The position numbers and the translations under genes are program-made. DNA of 64,000 nucleotides from Orientallactaga sibirica (taxonomy: Eukaryota; Chordata; Mammalia; Rodentia; Dipodidae). How positions within the stretch are numbered: the stretch's first letter is position 1; each line of letters opens with the position of its first letter. The notes below the pieces were generated by a model that had not been told where the DNA came from, made no database searches, and was given only the letters and a program-made list of their open reading frames with translations. Location of the stretch: positions 104,347,001 to 104,411,000 of the forward strand of contig JAEOAD010000001.1 in the NCBI GenBank assembly GCA_036365145.1, given 5' to 3'. Positions 23,585-34,689 of this stretch are shown piece by piece.

Positions 23585-23681
23585 CTCAGTTGCAGCTTTA
23601 ACCATCTCCACTTGACCCTTGTGAATCTGAATGTTCCAGAAGAAGCTGTTGAATAGTTTTAGCAGCACCCATCCTGTCAGT
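23585..23681 (-). CDS. GPAM: GPAM exon c6, upstream duplicate (residues 187-219)
   Basis: 97 nt with acceptor ttcttcag and donor GAG|gtagga. It encodes LTGWVLLKLFNSFFWNIQI and HKGQVEMVKAATE after completing Arg187. The sequence is the same as its duplicate at 17,759-17,855. Reads KGQVEMV where the family usually has KGQLEMV. Confidence 0.93.
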
Positions 23682-24294
23682 CTGAAGAAATAAAAGCAAA
23701 CATTTTAATCTATATGCAGATAGCTTTACATAGGAATAAATAAATCTGAATATAGTTTACTTTGTCTACTTCAGCTTCCAAGCCTACACCGAAGAGTACT
23801 TGTAAATGACTTTGTGTGTGTGTGCACACACCTAGGCATCTGAATTGTGGAATAAGTAAGCTGACTTGAAACAGATACTATTCACAGAAGTCTCTATTTA
23901 TTATAGACTAAGATCACATTTCACTCTAATAATTTTTAGCACTTCAAAGGCAAATGGCCAAGCTAATATTTAGTGAGCAGAACAATCCTTGTAATGCACA
24001 CACACCACTCCCTTGAAGACATGGGTATGTGAGGCCTGACTCAGCCTATTCAGTAGAGCAGATGTCAGCAGAAATAGAATGGTTACTACCAATTAGCAGA
24101 GTTTAAGGCACCTTGAAGCTACCACTGTACTACTTCACAGGGAAGTTACACATACACAAGGGCTGGACTTAACACAGAAATGCAGTAATACTTTTTGCTC
24201 AAATAAGCTTGAGCAAGAGAAGAAAAATCCAACGATTCCACCTTATTTGCTCAGTACAGGGTAGTTCTGACCACAAGTTACCCTTGACTGATAC

Positions 24295-24440
24295 CTGATC
24301 ATGCCAGGTGAGACAGTAGCAACCATTTCTTGAAGGATCTTTTGGCCCTCTTCTTCACTTTCTGGATGGCTTTGGCTTGCTGCTGGGCGGAGCCATCAGG
24401 GTTCAGTTCTGTAGCCACTTCCACAATTGCCTCCTGCACT
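24295..24440 (-). pseudogene. GPAM: GPAM exon c5, upstream duplicate (frameshifted)
   Basis: 146 nt, with intact acceptor (atcag) and donor (CAG|gtatcag). It is one base shorter than its twin at 18,469-18,615. The lost base is in the A-run coding Ala-Lys-Lys-Ile: AAAA here, AAAAA in the other copy. The frame therefore leaves the GPAT1 sequence after AQQQAKAIQKVKKRAK. A homopolymer loss could be a consensus sequencing error or a real mutation. Confidence 0.9.
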
Positions 24441-24499
24441 CTGATTGGAAAACAGAAAGATGATATAAATGGTTCAAGGTTATAGTCCATAGTCAATAT

Positions 24500-24509
24500 T
24501 CTTTCCTTT

Positions 24510-24553
<44 letters not shown>

Positions 24554-24568
24554 TTTTCTTTCTTTCTA
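24500..24568 (+). repeat. (TTTC)n microsatellite
   Basis: Twin of 18,680 with a different length. Confidence 0.95.
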
Positions 24569-25136
24569 AGCTATAGCTGTAAATAAGCAAAATGGGAAAA
24601 CTGAATAAAACACACATTTCCTTTAATATGTGGTAACATGAGAGAATGATCTTAAGACAGAAAAGCTCACTGTGGTTAGCTATCAAAATGGGAGGATATC
24701 ATATTCCTAAACCAATAAATCACTGAGAAATCTAAGAAGCAGAATAAAGAATTAAATTCAAACTTGCTGAGTGATATCTATGGAATCCGAATGCTCCAGT
24801 TATGCTTTGAGAGACACAAGTTGCACTCTAGCCAAAAAAAAAAAAAAAAAAAAAAAAAAAGATTACATCTATAGGCATATAATTCAGAGGCATACAAAAC
24901 CCATTGCAAAGTAATGGATATCTTTTCTTCTGAAATCCTAATTTACTTCCTATCTATATATTACTTAATATTTCTTTATGCTGTCACCCATTAGAACTGT
25001 ATGTCAAACTCTGGGAAGCATTAAGGAGGAACAAATTGTACAGCAGTGAGCAATACAAAGTGAACTAAAAGGAAAAGTTTCATCCAGTTTGATAAACTTT
25101 TCACTTGACCTAAAAGATATGAAGTAAAACCTTCAT

Positions 25137-25388
25137 TTAAAAAAATTATTTATTATTTATTTGCAAGAGAAAGCATGCATAGAGAGAGAATGGGCACACC
25201 AGGACCTCTAGCCACTGCAAAAGAATGCCAGATGTGGTGGCTGGAGAGACGACTTAGCAGTTAAGGCACACGCCTGCGAAGCCTAAGGAGCCCAGTTTGA
25301 TTCTCCAGGTCCCACACAAGCCAGAGGCACATGGTGGGGCATGTGTCTGGAGTTCATTTGCAGTGGCTAGAGACCCTGGCACACCCAT

Positions 25389-25420
<32 letters not shown>

Positions 25421-25676
25421 AAATAAAAAAATAAAAATAAAAATCTTGGGCTGGAGAGATGGCTTAGCGGTTAAGGCGCCTGCCTCCTAAGCCTAAGAAC
25501 GCTGGTTCCAATCTCAGTCCCACGTTTAGCCAGATGCAAAGTGACGCAAGGGTGCAATGCTGCACTTGACCACAAGGGGCCGCACGCATCTGGATTTCGT
25601 TCGCAGCAGCTGAGAGCCCCATTCTCTATCTGTCTCCCTCTCCCTCACTCTCTCTCCAAAAAATAAATAAATAAAA

Positions 25677-25711
<35 letters not shown>

Positions 25712-25874
25712 AAAAAAATAAAAATCTTTAGAAAATACTTTTTAAAAAAAAAAAGAATGCCAGATGCATGTGCCACCTTGTGTATCTGGCTTTACATGGG
25801 TACTGGGGAATTGAATCTGGGTCCTTAGGCTTTGCAGGCAAGCGCCTTAGCCACTGAGCATTCTCTCCAGCCCT
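25137..25874 (-). repeat. DIP-like SINE split by nested DIPs (copy 2)
   Basis: Same nested structure as 19,305-20,024. Inserted DIPs start at about 25,235 and 25,448, and target duplications are at 25,219-25,234 and 25,751-25,766. The nest therefore predates the tandem duplication. Confidence 0.9.
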
Positions 25875-26346
25875 GAGTTAGACCTTCTTAAACCACTTCT
25901 ACCATCCTAGTTACTAGGCAAAACATGTAGATGAAACAAAACATACTTGAAAATTTAACTAAAAAAAAAAAACAGAAAATATAATAATCTAAAAGAGTTT
26001 CAATTAATTGTTTTCTCCTACCAACGCTAACTGAGCTTAAACTAGGGAAGTACGACTCTGCCTGGGCCAATGGGGCTGTTTCCATACATATTTCATGTGA
26101 TCACCACACCTCCATGACACACTATTCACTAGTTCATTTAACAAATGATTTCTCAAGTACCTATGTGTGCCAGCACTACTAGGGCTTTGGCCACAACCCT
26201 GCAGGGGCTACAAACAAGTTTTATGAATTCAGTGGGGAGTTTGCAATCCCCACCCCAATCTGCTGCTCTCCAAGTCCAGTTCCACACTTAAAGTGAGCCA
26301 CACCTCTGAGGCAAAACAGAAACACTTTCACCCAAATTCCCCTCCT

Positions 26347-26349
26347 TTC

Positions 26350-26413
<64 letters not shown>

Positions 26414-26420
26414 TTTTTCT
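26347..26420 (+). repeat. (CT)n(TTTC)n microsatellite
   Basis: Compound tract in duplication copy 2. Confidence 0.95.
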
Positions 26421-26426
26421 CTCCCT

Positions 26427-26575
26427 CTTTTGTTTTATTTTTGAGTCAGGTGCTCAGTTTAGCACAGGCTGATGTGAACTCACTCTGTTGCCCAGGCTGG
26501 CCTCAAACTCATAGCCATTCTTCTACCTCAGCCTCCAGAGTACTGAGATAAAGGCCTGAACCACTACACCTAGCT
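26427..26575 (-). repeat. B1 SINE containing right duplication breakpoint
   Basis: Complete reverse B1; sequence left of 26,503 is duplicated, sequence right of it is single-copy. Confidence 0.88.
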
Positions 26576-26660
26576 CAAACTCACATATTTTGGGGCTTAG
26601 AAATCATGCCCCATGGTTTTTGGCATGTGGTACCCCTTCAAGTTAAAAACAATGGGAAAA

Positions 26661-26815
26661 GCCAGGCGTGGTAGTGTATACTTTTAATCCCAGCACTCTG
26701 GAGGCAGAGGTCAGAGAATTGCCATGAGTTTGAGGTTGGCCTGGGACTGCACAGTGAGTTCCAGGTCAGCCTGGGCTAGAGTGAGACCCTACCTCAGCAA
26801 AACAAACAAACAAAA
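26661..26815 (+). repeat. B1 SINE
   Basis: Full-length B1 with (caaa)n tail. Confidence 0.9.
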
Positions 26816-27450
26816 ACCAAGTAATTGGAAAGCATTAGAAGCTGCCTCAGATTCAAGAACTGCCTCGCTTTCTGTTATTTCTCCCACAGAAGGCACTGGG
26901 AGGAGCACTCTGGAATTCCCTTCTCTGACTGAAAAAAAACAAAAGGAATAATTGTCTTAACCCTCCTCCCAGATTCTCTTTAGGCAGGCAGGGAAGCTTG
27001 GCTGTCCAGAGAGGAGACTAAAAGTCCATATCCTGAAAGACTTTTCATCTAATCTTCTGGGGCCAACTCCCACAGAGACTTAATCTGAGGAAAGATACTG
27101 TCCCCAGTGACTTTCTGCTCCTCACCTAATTTCCTCAGAACTCACAGGAACTTTGTCCCATGATTGCCTGTTCCTTAGGCTCTCTCTAAGTCATTCTATC
27201 TCGGGACTGCCTACATCCCTCGTTTCCTTCTCCCTCAGGAAGGATACTGCAGTTTCTAGGAGGCAGTGAATAATCACTTTCCTGGGAGGCCAGGAATACA
27301 TTTATGAATGTGTCCTTCTGTCCAGCTCATGGGTCTAGAGTCAGTTTGTTCCAGGAAACATTCAGAGGGCAAGGGGAAAAACCTTCCCCCTCCCCTACAA
27401 CCACCACCAGAGGGAAACTTCTGAAAACCAAGACAGCCTCTTACTGGGTT
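26816..27450. other. GPAM intron c4-c5, unique part
   Basis: No recognisable element. Confidence 0.4.
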
Positions 27451-27663
27451 TTTTTATTTTTATTTATTTGCAAGCAGAGAGAGAGAGAGAGAAGAGAGAG
27501 AGAGACAGACAGAGAATGGGCATTCCAGGGCCTCTAGCCAGTACAGAGGAATTCCAGATGCATGTGCCCCTTGTGCATCTGGCTTACGTGGGTCCTGGGG
27601 AATTAAACCTGGGTCCTTTGGCTTCACAGGCAAATGCTTAACCACTAAGCCATCTCTCCATCC
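27451..27663 (-). repeat. DIP-like SINE
   Basis: Reverse DIP with (GA)n tail, ending aagccatctctccatccc. Confidence 0.88.
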
Positions 27664-27669
27664 CAAGTT

Positions 27670-28045
27670 TTTTTTTTTTTCATGTGTTTATGTGGTGTCG
27701 TGTATGTGGTGTACGGTATGCACGTGTGTGTGTGCAGATGCACATGCCCATGTACACAAGTGGAGGCCAGAGGAGGATGCTGGGTGTTCTCCAGTCACTC
27801 GTCCTAACCCAAGCTTTTCCTTGAGATGGAGTCTCTCAGTGAACCCAGAGCTGTTGTTTTCAGTGAGAACTGGCTGAGCAGGGAGCCTTAGTGATTCTTC
27901 AGTTACCACTCCCCAGAGGACTTGGGGCTACAACATACATGTCTGCACCAAGCTATGTACATGGGTGCTAGGGAATGGAACTAAGGTGGTCTCAGGCCCT
28001 CATACTTGCATGACAAATGCCCTTAACCCACTGAGCCATCTTACC
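27670..28045 (-). repeat. Older rodent interspersed repeat, unassigned
   Basis: TG-rich start, a 'gtggaggccagaggaggatg' motif and an ID-like reverse tRNA end (cccactgagccatctta) mark an old rodent repeat that I cannot place in a family. Confidence 0.5.
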
Positions 28046-29085
28046 CTCCCTTACGATTCCTAACAATGAAGTAAGGTCGGGGAAGAGGTTGAGTAAAGGG
28101 CTAATCAAAATCTAAGAGGATATAAATAAGTCTTACGGAAACTTACTTTTCTGGACAATGGAACACTCAGAAGCCATAGATTGTTACTAGAAAATTTTCA
28201 GTGCCAGGGATGGGATACCTTCCAGTGAGTTATTGGCTGGGGAGGTCACAGATACCCCCAAAACATTATAGGCCATTGCCGAGGCCCTTGGTTTCCCACC
28301 TGGAATAGATGGTAAGACCCTATTGCTGAAGACTCCACATACTTGGGCTGCAAGGTCACTGAGAAATCCTGCTGGAGCTGAGCTGAAAGCCTCCTCCATG
28401 TGGACCAGCTGACAGAAAGCTGGACAAAGCTACGCTGCATGCAGTTCAATGGGAGAGAGAGAAAACACCAGTGAAGATACTCAACAGTGGACACTGCAAG
28501 CTCTAAATTTGGCCAGCCAGGCCAAATGAGCCAACAGGTGCAATAGTGGCATGTCTGTTATGGGGGAAACCAACCACTCTCTAATTGGACTGGAGGCCCA
28601 CTCCATGGGAGGGAATACATCCATGATACTGAAAACCTATGATGGGGGTAGTCATGAGTCCTAGGGGTGTAACGTCTGCTGGTGTCTGGCTAAATGTATA
28701 TACTATGCTCACCAAACTGCCCAGTAAGCACTTCTCTTAATGTCCATACCCATATATTAATGCTACACTCACTTTTGGTTAGAGAAGCTTCTCTTTTCAA
28801 ATGGTGGTAACCTTGGGATGACTCAGAAGGCACCATGGAGCTAAGAAGAAGGGACAGAGGAGTGCTCAGCACTGAAACATCTCTAACACACCTTCCAAGG
28901 TTCAGGGTCCATTGTGAAAGAGGTAGTGGAAAGAATGTAAGAGCCAAAGGAAAGGTAGGACTCCTTACAATGTGCTCCTCCAGACACAAAATGGCCTGGA
29001 TATCCATGACTTTGCAGTGCCTGATACTACCTACACAAGACCATCATAATAGGAGGAAAAGATGATGACACCAAAATAAAAGAAA
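28046..29085 (+). repeat. L1 3-prime UTR segment, copy A
   Basis: 5-prime-truncated L1 3-prime region (motifs aggcccttggtttcccacc, gtaagaccctattgctgaag, aagaatgtaagagccaaagg). It closely matches 38,272-39,330. The terminal purine tract is missing, where a B1 follows at 29,092. Confidence 0.75.
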
Positions 29086-29091
29086 GACTGA

Positions 29092-29237
29092 GCCGGGCAT
29101 AGTGGCACATGCCTTTAATCCCAGCACTCGGGAGGCAGAGGTAGGAGGATCGCCATGAGTTAGAGGCCACCCTGAGACTACATAGTGAATTCCAGGTCAG
29201 CCTGGGCTAGAGTGAGACCCTACTACCTTGAAAAACC

Positions 29238-29269
<32 letters not shown>

Positions 29270-29282
29270 AGAGAGAGAGAGA
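29092..29282 (+). repeat. B1 SINE with long poly(A) and (GA)n
   Basis: Full-length B1, about 30-base A run, then (GA)n. Confidence 0.92.
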
Positions 29283-29312
29283 ATGGCTTTCTACTATGAG
29301 AATTGGATCTAG

Positions 29313-29496
29313 GGCTGGGGAGATAGCTCAGTGGTCAAAGGCACTGCTTGCAAAGCCTGTGTGCCTGGGTTCAATTTCCCAGTATCCACATAATGCCAGA
29401 TGCACAATGTAATGCATGGAGTTAGTTGCAGTGGCAAAAGGCCTTGGCAAACCCATTCTCTCCCACCCCACCCCACCCCACCCCACCCCCACCACA
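29313..29496 (+). repeat. DIP-like SINE
   Basis: DIP with an unusual (CCCCA)n tail in place of (CT)n. Confidence 0.85.
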
Positions 29497-29722
29497 AATA
29501 AATAAAATAAATGAAATTAATAATAAATAAATAATAATAATAATAATAATAAATAAATAAAAACAAATGAAATGCAAATAAATGAAATTATTTAAATAAA
29601 TTAAATAAATAAGTGAAATATTAAATAAATAAAATTAATAATAAATAATAATGAAATAAATATATGAATAAACAAAATAATAACAATAAATAAATAAAAT
29701 GAAAATATTTTTTAAAATAACA
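29497..29722 (+). repeat. (AAAT)n-related low-complexity tract
   Basis: About 220 nt of irregular aaat, aat and aaatg units grown from the DIP tail. Confidence 0.92.
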
Positions 29723-30089
29723 ATTGCACTTAGGGGCTGATGCCAAATTCATTTCTTGGAATTTATAAAGCAGGAGATGTGCTGTCCACAATTTTCCTAT
29801 TGCAGAAAACTTGTGGCGAACCCTAGAAATACGTGCATCTGAACACTGAGTCAGGATGTGCCTTTTACTTTTGAGAAGCCCATTCAGCTTAAGTCCATAA
29901 AACAGAGCCTTCCATTCTCCTGACTCCTCAATTTCTTTCAGAGCTTAACATTCAATACTCAGAAAGGCAAACAGTTCTCCAGGCAGAAATCCAGAGAAAC
30001 CAAAGGTTAACAATGGCATTTAATCCTCACACCCCTCCAGTCATACATCCTTTCCTCTCCTCACCTTGGAATAAGGTTCCCAACCTTAC

Positions 30090-30203
30090 CTGCTGCTATT
30101 GAGGACATTTTCGGCAACGTTGGTGGCAAACATGCCCTTGTGGACATCCCGCTCTTGAATGAAAAGGATGTAAGAAAGACGTCTTGCCAGCCATCCTCGA
30201 TGC
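30090..30203 (-). CDS. GPAM: GPAM coding exon c4 (residues 100-138)
   Basis: 114 nt, acceptor cattgtag and donor AGCAG|gtaagg. It completes Arg100 and encodes HRGWLARRLSYILF, then QERDVHKGMFATN and VAENVLNSS, ending on two bases of Arg138. The incoming Arg138 completes equally well with either duplicate of exon c5, because both begin with A. Confidence 0.96.
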
Positions 30204-30421
30204 CTACAATGCAAAGAGATTCTCAGGGAGCTCTCCTCCCACAGAACAGCTGCTTGTTACCTAGCCCAGTGCTGGCTATGCAGCTAACTTTACTCATACC
30301 TGCTTTCAGGTACTCTCAGGTACCCTGGAAACTCAGAATTTGTGTATTAATGTTTGAGTTGTCTCAGTGTGCTGAACAGTAAGTCTAATGTGAAGACAAA
30401 AGTCATTTAAAAGTTGACTTT

Positions 30422-30568
30422 AAGCCGGGCGTGGTGGTGCACGCCTTTAATCCCAGCACTTGGGAGGCAGAGGTAGGAGGATTGCTGAGAGTTTGAGGCC
30501 AGCCTGAGACTACATAGTGAATTCCAGGTCAACCTGGGCCACAGTGAGACCCTACCTCAAAAAAAAAG
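30422..30568 (+). repeat. B1 SINE
   Basis: Near-consensus B1 flanked by aaaagttgacttta target duplications, so a recent insertion. Confidence 0.95.
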
Positions 30569-32029
30569 TTGACTTTATCGATACCACTAAAGCCTAGTAT
30601 GTTGAATGAAACATATTAGGTACACGTGTATAGACATAAGTCAATGCGCTAGGTAGTTAAATATAGTTATGAGCTAACAAAGAGAAATTTGGAAGTCTTT
30701 TATACCATAAAGGCTTCTTTTTGTGATATAGTATTTCTTCCAAGATAAGCACAGGTTCTCAGAGTGAATGCAACTGCTAATCAGATGAAAGAAGTCAAGT
30801 GTGACAGGTCCATGATATGATCTGAGTGTTTGTACTCCAGTTCATGAGGCCAGTTTTTCACGTTCAACACACATTCAACCTACTTGAGAGGAGGACACAT
30901 TCTTGTCTGTGTCAGTGATTACATGGTGCTTCGATGGGGGAGGGGAATACTGTCAGAAAACGCGGAGGTTTGAAGCCATCATAACGATTCCAGAATGCTG
31001 CATTATCATTTCCTCCACAGCGACACCCACAGAAGATTTTCACTACCAATTCCGTGACTGAAAAGATCCAGAAAGCCCTCAACTGAGGAGAAGTAACTTG
31101 TTGGGGAACTGGGATCACTTGCTCATTCTTGTCTTTCTCTCCCTTTCCTGTGTCTCAGTCTTCTGAAATTCAGCCACTGCCACGTGCTCACTCTAAACTT
31201 CTGGCAGTGACCATTTTTAGATTATTTGAATGTACAAAGTCCAAGCTCTCGCACACGGTCCTGTGCGGCTGACTGTGAGCAGTGCGCATGTGGGAAACGG
31301 AAGTGTACGTGACTGGATGCATGGGAGTGAAGACTGTGTAAGCGCACGGGAGAGATGTAATTTGGTGGGCACATTACAGTAAATACATGTGTGTGTTCTT
31401 GGAGAAGTATTTAGACTTTGCTTCATATGATGCATAAACTAACAGCTGTACAGGCAACTTACTTTACTGAATAGTTTCAGAGACTGGTGAGTCTACAGAT
31501 CCAATACTTTTTGTTTGTAACTTCCAATTGGGGGTAACGGGCAAAAGTTTTGGATTTACGTGTAAAATATCTATTTACATAAAGAAAACATTCTATTCCT
31601 TTATTTGGGATCATAATCATGTCAATCAAAAGAAGAAAACACATAATACCTCAATGGACTAGAGTGTCTTCTACCCGCTTTGAGAGAGAGAGAAGTAAAG
31701 AGAGAGACAGAGCTGAGAGGAAAAAATAGTCATCATCTAGTCATGAAGAGTAATGTTGGGAATCAGATTATTTTTTCATAGAATTTCAATTATTTCTCCT
31801 CACCTGAGAATACTTCTGATTGACCTCAGGTATCTGCTCTGAAATTATAAGAACTGGTAGTATTTTTGGCTACTATTTCTCTTGCCTTCTACCTCTCTTT
31901 CTTTTTCCTGTAACTTGAATCTATATAAAACAAAGGCCTCTTTCTTCCTTTCTTTGCAACCTATTCCTCCATACCCACATGCCTGGAATTTGGAAGAATT
32001 CTTAGGGAAAAAAAAGCCTTAGGTAAATA
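30569..32029. other. GPAM intron c3-c4, unique part
   Basis: About 1.5 kb without recognisable SINE or exon. Confidence 0.4.
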
Positions 32030-32165
32030 CTAAGTCAAAGAACATTTGCTGGAGGGAAGGGCCCAGAAGAAGCCCTAGGGAAGGTTTGGGGGAGGGGCAA
32101 ACATGAGCAAAGACAATGATATATGTGTATGAAAATGCCACAGTGAAACTCATTATTTCACAATG
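32030..32165 (+). repeat. L1 3-prime terminus fragment
   Basis: Motifs acaatgatatatgtgtatga and gaaactcattattt resemble a rodent L1-type 3-prime end. Low confidence. Confidence 0.4.
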
Positions 32166-32338
32166 AAAGAGAGCCTTTGCTCAAAGTGTGTGACAAACAT
32201 GTTGGAGAATGACACCGTGGAGACCATCCTTTTGGACAGTGAGTGTGAACTAGCAACAAAGTGCACAGAGCGTTTGCTTAGTACAGGAACACAATTCCAA
32301 ATACTCTGCAAATTGGGCAGTATGTCATCATTTATACT

Positions 32339-32508
32339 TTTTTTTTTTTTCTTTTTGGTTTTTCAATTTTTTGAGGTACGGTTTCACTCTAGCCCAAGCT
32401 GACCTGGAATTCACTATGGAGTCTCAGGGTGGCCTTGAACTTATGGCAATTCTCCTACCTATGCCTCCCAAGTGCTGGGATTAAAGGCTTGCGCCACCAC
32501 GCCCAGCA
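32339..32508 (-). repeat. B1 SINE
   Basis: Reverse B1 flanked by catttatacttttt target duplications. Confidence 0.93.
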
Positions 32509-32754
32509 TTTATACTTTTTTGAAATACAAAATAGTCACAATAGATCATAGGCCATTCAAGCCTACATCTTTCCTCAAGAGAGTATTTCCCACTGTTCAA
32601 CAAAAATCAACATATGCATGAAGTAAAGAACACTAGTAACAACTAGGCCCCATGGCAGCACCTCAGTCATTCATAGTCATGGTGACACGTCTCTGATGGC
32701 CATCCGGCTTCTACTCCTTAAATGAAAGTTCTTATGTCAAAAGTTCACATTCTA

Positions 32755-32905
32755 GGGCTGGAGAGATGGCTCAGCAGTTAAGGTGTTTGCCTGCAAAGCC
32801 AAAGGATCCTGGTTCAATTCTCCAGGACCCATGTAAGCCAGATGCACAAGGGGGTGCATGCATCTGGAGTTCATTTGCAGTGGCTGGAAGCTCTGGCGTG
32901 CCCAT

Positions 32906-32944
<39 letters not shown>

Positions 32945-32985
32945 CCTTTCTCTCTCTCGAATAAATAAATAAATAAAATATATTT
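32755..32985 (+). repeat. DIP-like SINE
   Basis: Near-consensus DIP with a long (CT)n. Confidence 0.92.
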
Positions 32986-33032
32986 TTTAAAAAAGATTTA
33001 CATTCTATTGACCCCCCAAACCATAGGCTCAG

Positions 33033-33143
33033 CCAGGTGTGGTGGTGCACACCTTTAATCTCAGCACTTGAGAGGCCAAGGTAGAAGGATTATAGCATGA
33101 GATCCATGTCAGCCCAGCGTGGGCCACAGTGAGACCCTACCTC

Positions 33144-33178
<35 letters not shown>
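33033..33178 (+). repeat. B1 SINE, internally deleted
   Basis: B1 lacking part of the middle, about 90 nt from exon c3. Confidence 0.85.
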
Positions 33179-33264
33179 CACAGGCTCATCTCCAAATATG
33201 TTAACTGATCTCATGGAGTTTTTCCTCTGGGGATTTATTAAAAGTGTAAGAAATTTCATTTTAC

Positions 33265-33338
33265 CTTGTATGAGTTTCATTGATATAAATAACATTCCGC
33301 AAACCCAAAGACGGGATACTGGGGTTGAAAAATCTTTC
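33265..33338 (-). CDS. GPAM: GPAM coding exon c3 (residues 76-99 plus split Arg100)
   Basis: 74 nt, acceptor ccatacag and donor ACAAG|gtaaaa. It encodes ERFFNPSIPSLGL then RNVIYINETHT and the first two bases of Arg100. The join to c4 in phase restores the family sequence THTRHRGW. Confidence 0.96.
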
Positions 33339-33470
33339 CTGTATGGAATAGAAGAGACACCAGCATGAATCCACAACTGTGCTGATGGCAGCAACACCCC
33401 CACAGTCTCCAGAGGACTTACAATTAAAGCATGATATATATCAGCTATCAATGCAGAAGTTTCCAGAATA

Positions 33471-33628
33471 AGCCAGGCATGTCAGCGTGCCTTTAATCCC
33501 AACACTTGGGAGGCAGAGGTAGGAGGATCACTATGAGTTCAAGGCCAGCCTGAGACTAGGTAGTGAATTCCATGTCAGCCTGAGCTAGACTGAGACTCTA
33601 CCTTGAAAAACCAAAAGAAAAAAAAAAA
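33471..33628 (+). repeat. B1 SINE
   Basis: B1 with diverged head, followed closely by a DIP. Confidence 0.88.
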
Positions 33629-33640
33629 AAACTCTTTGCA

Positions 33641-33840
33641 GGGCTGGAGAGATGGCTTAATGGTTAAGGCACTTGACTGGAAAGCCAAAGGACCCAGGCT
33701 CGATTCCCCAGGACCCATGTAAGCCAAATGCACAAGGGGGCGCATGCATCTGAAGTTCGTTAGCAGTGGATAGAGTCCTGGTATGCCCATTCTCTCTGTC
33801 TCCTGCCTCTCTCTCTCAAAATTAATAATAATACTAATAA
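33641..33840 (+). repeat. DIP-like SINE
   Basis: Full DIP immediately after the B1 tail. Confidence 0.9.
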
Positions 33841-34402
33841 TAATTGGAGAAAAACACTTTCACTGCATCTACTTTTAGAAAGAAAAAAAAAACACTCCTT
33901 AAACTTCAAAGATGGTCACAAACTCAAAATTAATTTTTCAAACTTTAAAAGCAAAGGTTATGGTGCCTCTTTCTTTCCTACACCATTGCTCATATCTCCA
34001 TAGCTAAAGAGCTAAATTTACAGTTTGCTTAAGTCATTCACAGGAGCATTATGGATGTCAGTGTTTCCAAAATGCAGGAGTACTGTACTAAATACACAGA
34101 GTATGAAATTGCTCAACATATTCAGATCATTATGTCCATTTGATAGGTGAGAAAATTCTTTCCATCACCCTAAAATGATTAACCACTTCAATGAGAAAAT
34201 GTACATATACAAGTCACTCTCTTTACAAATAGCAGACATGTTTCTTTGGAAAGGACAAAGTCTATAGCTTTATCAGTGTGGGCAAATGGTCAGTATTCTA
34301 CAAATAAACACTTAAAAATTTTACCCTCATGATGTGAAAAATACTTAAATAAAATCTCTATAGAAAAGAAAAACATCAAGAACTTACTACAAAAATAGTT
34401 TA

Positions 34403-34668
34403 GGGGCTGGAGAGATAGCTTAGTAGTTGGTACTTGCCAGTAAAGCCTTAACAACCCAAATTCTGTTCCCCAGTACCCACATAAAGCCAGATGCACAAAG
34501 TGGTGTGTGCATCTGAAGTTCGTTTGCAGAAGCTTGAAGCCCTGGAGCACCCATTCTCTCTCCCTCCATCTCCCCCCTCCACCAGGCATGTGAGTTCAAG
34601 GCCACCCTGAGACTTCATAGTGAATTCCAGGTCAGCCTGGGCTAGAGCGAGACCCTACCTCAAAAAAA
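34403..34668 (+). repeat. DIP-like SINE followed by B1 3-prime half
   Basis: A DIP (to about 34,580) runs into a B1 lacking its middle (34,581-34,668). Confidence 0.85.
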
Positions 34669-34689
34669 ATTTTTTTCAAACAAATTATT

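Larger units (their letters stand above)
20658..26503. repeat. Tandem duplication in GPAM, copy 2 (5.8 kb)
   Basis: Right member of the duplication, directly abutting copy 1 with no gap. Its right end continues into the full minus-strand B1 (to about 26,575) that is cut off at the end of copy 1. So the pre-duplication sequence is represented by the left flank of copy 1 and the right flank of copy 2. Confidence 0.97.

Noticed and set aside
14834..26503. Duplication explained by unequal crossing-over between flanking SINEs
   Set aside because: The left breakpoint is in non-SINE sequence about 30 nt beyond a B1 tail, and the right is in a reverse B1. Only 2 bp are shared at the junction.
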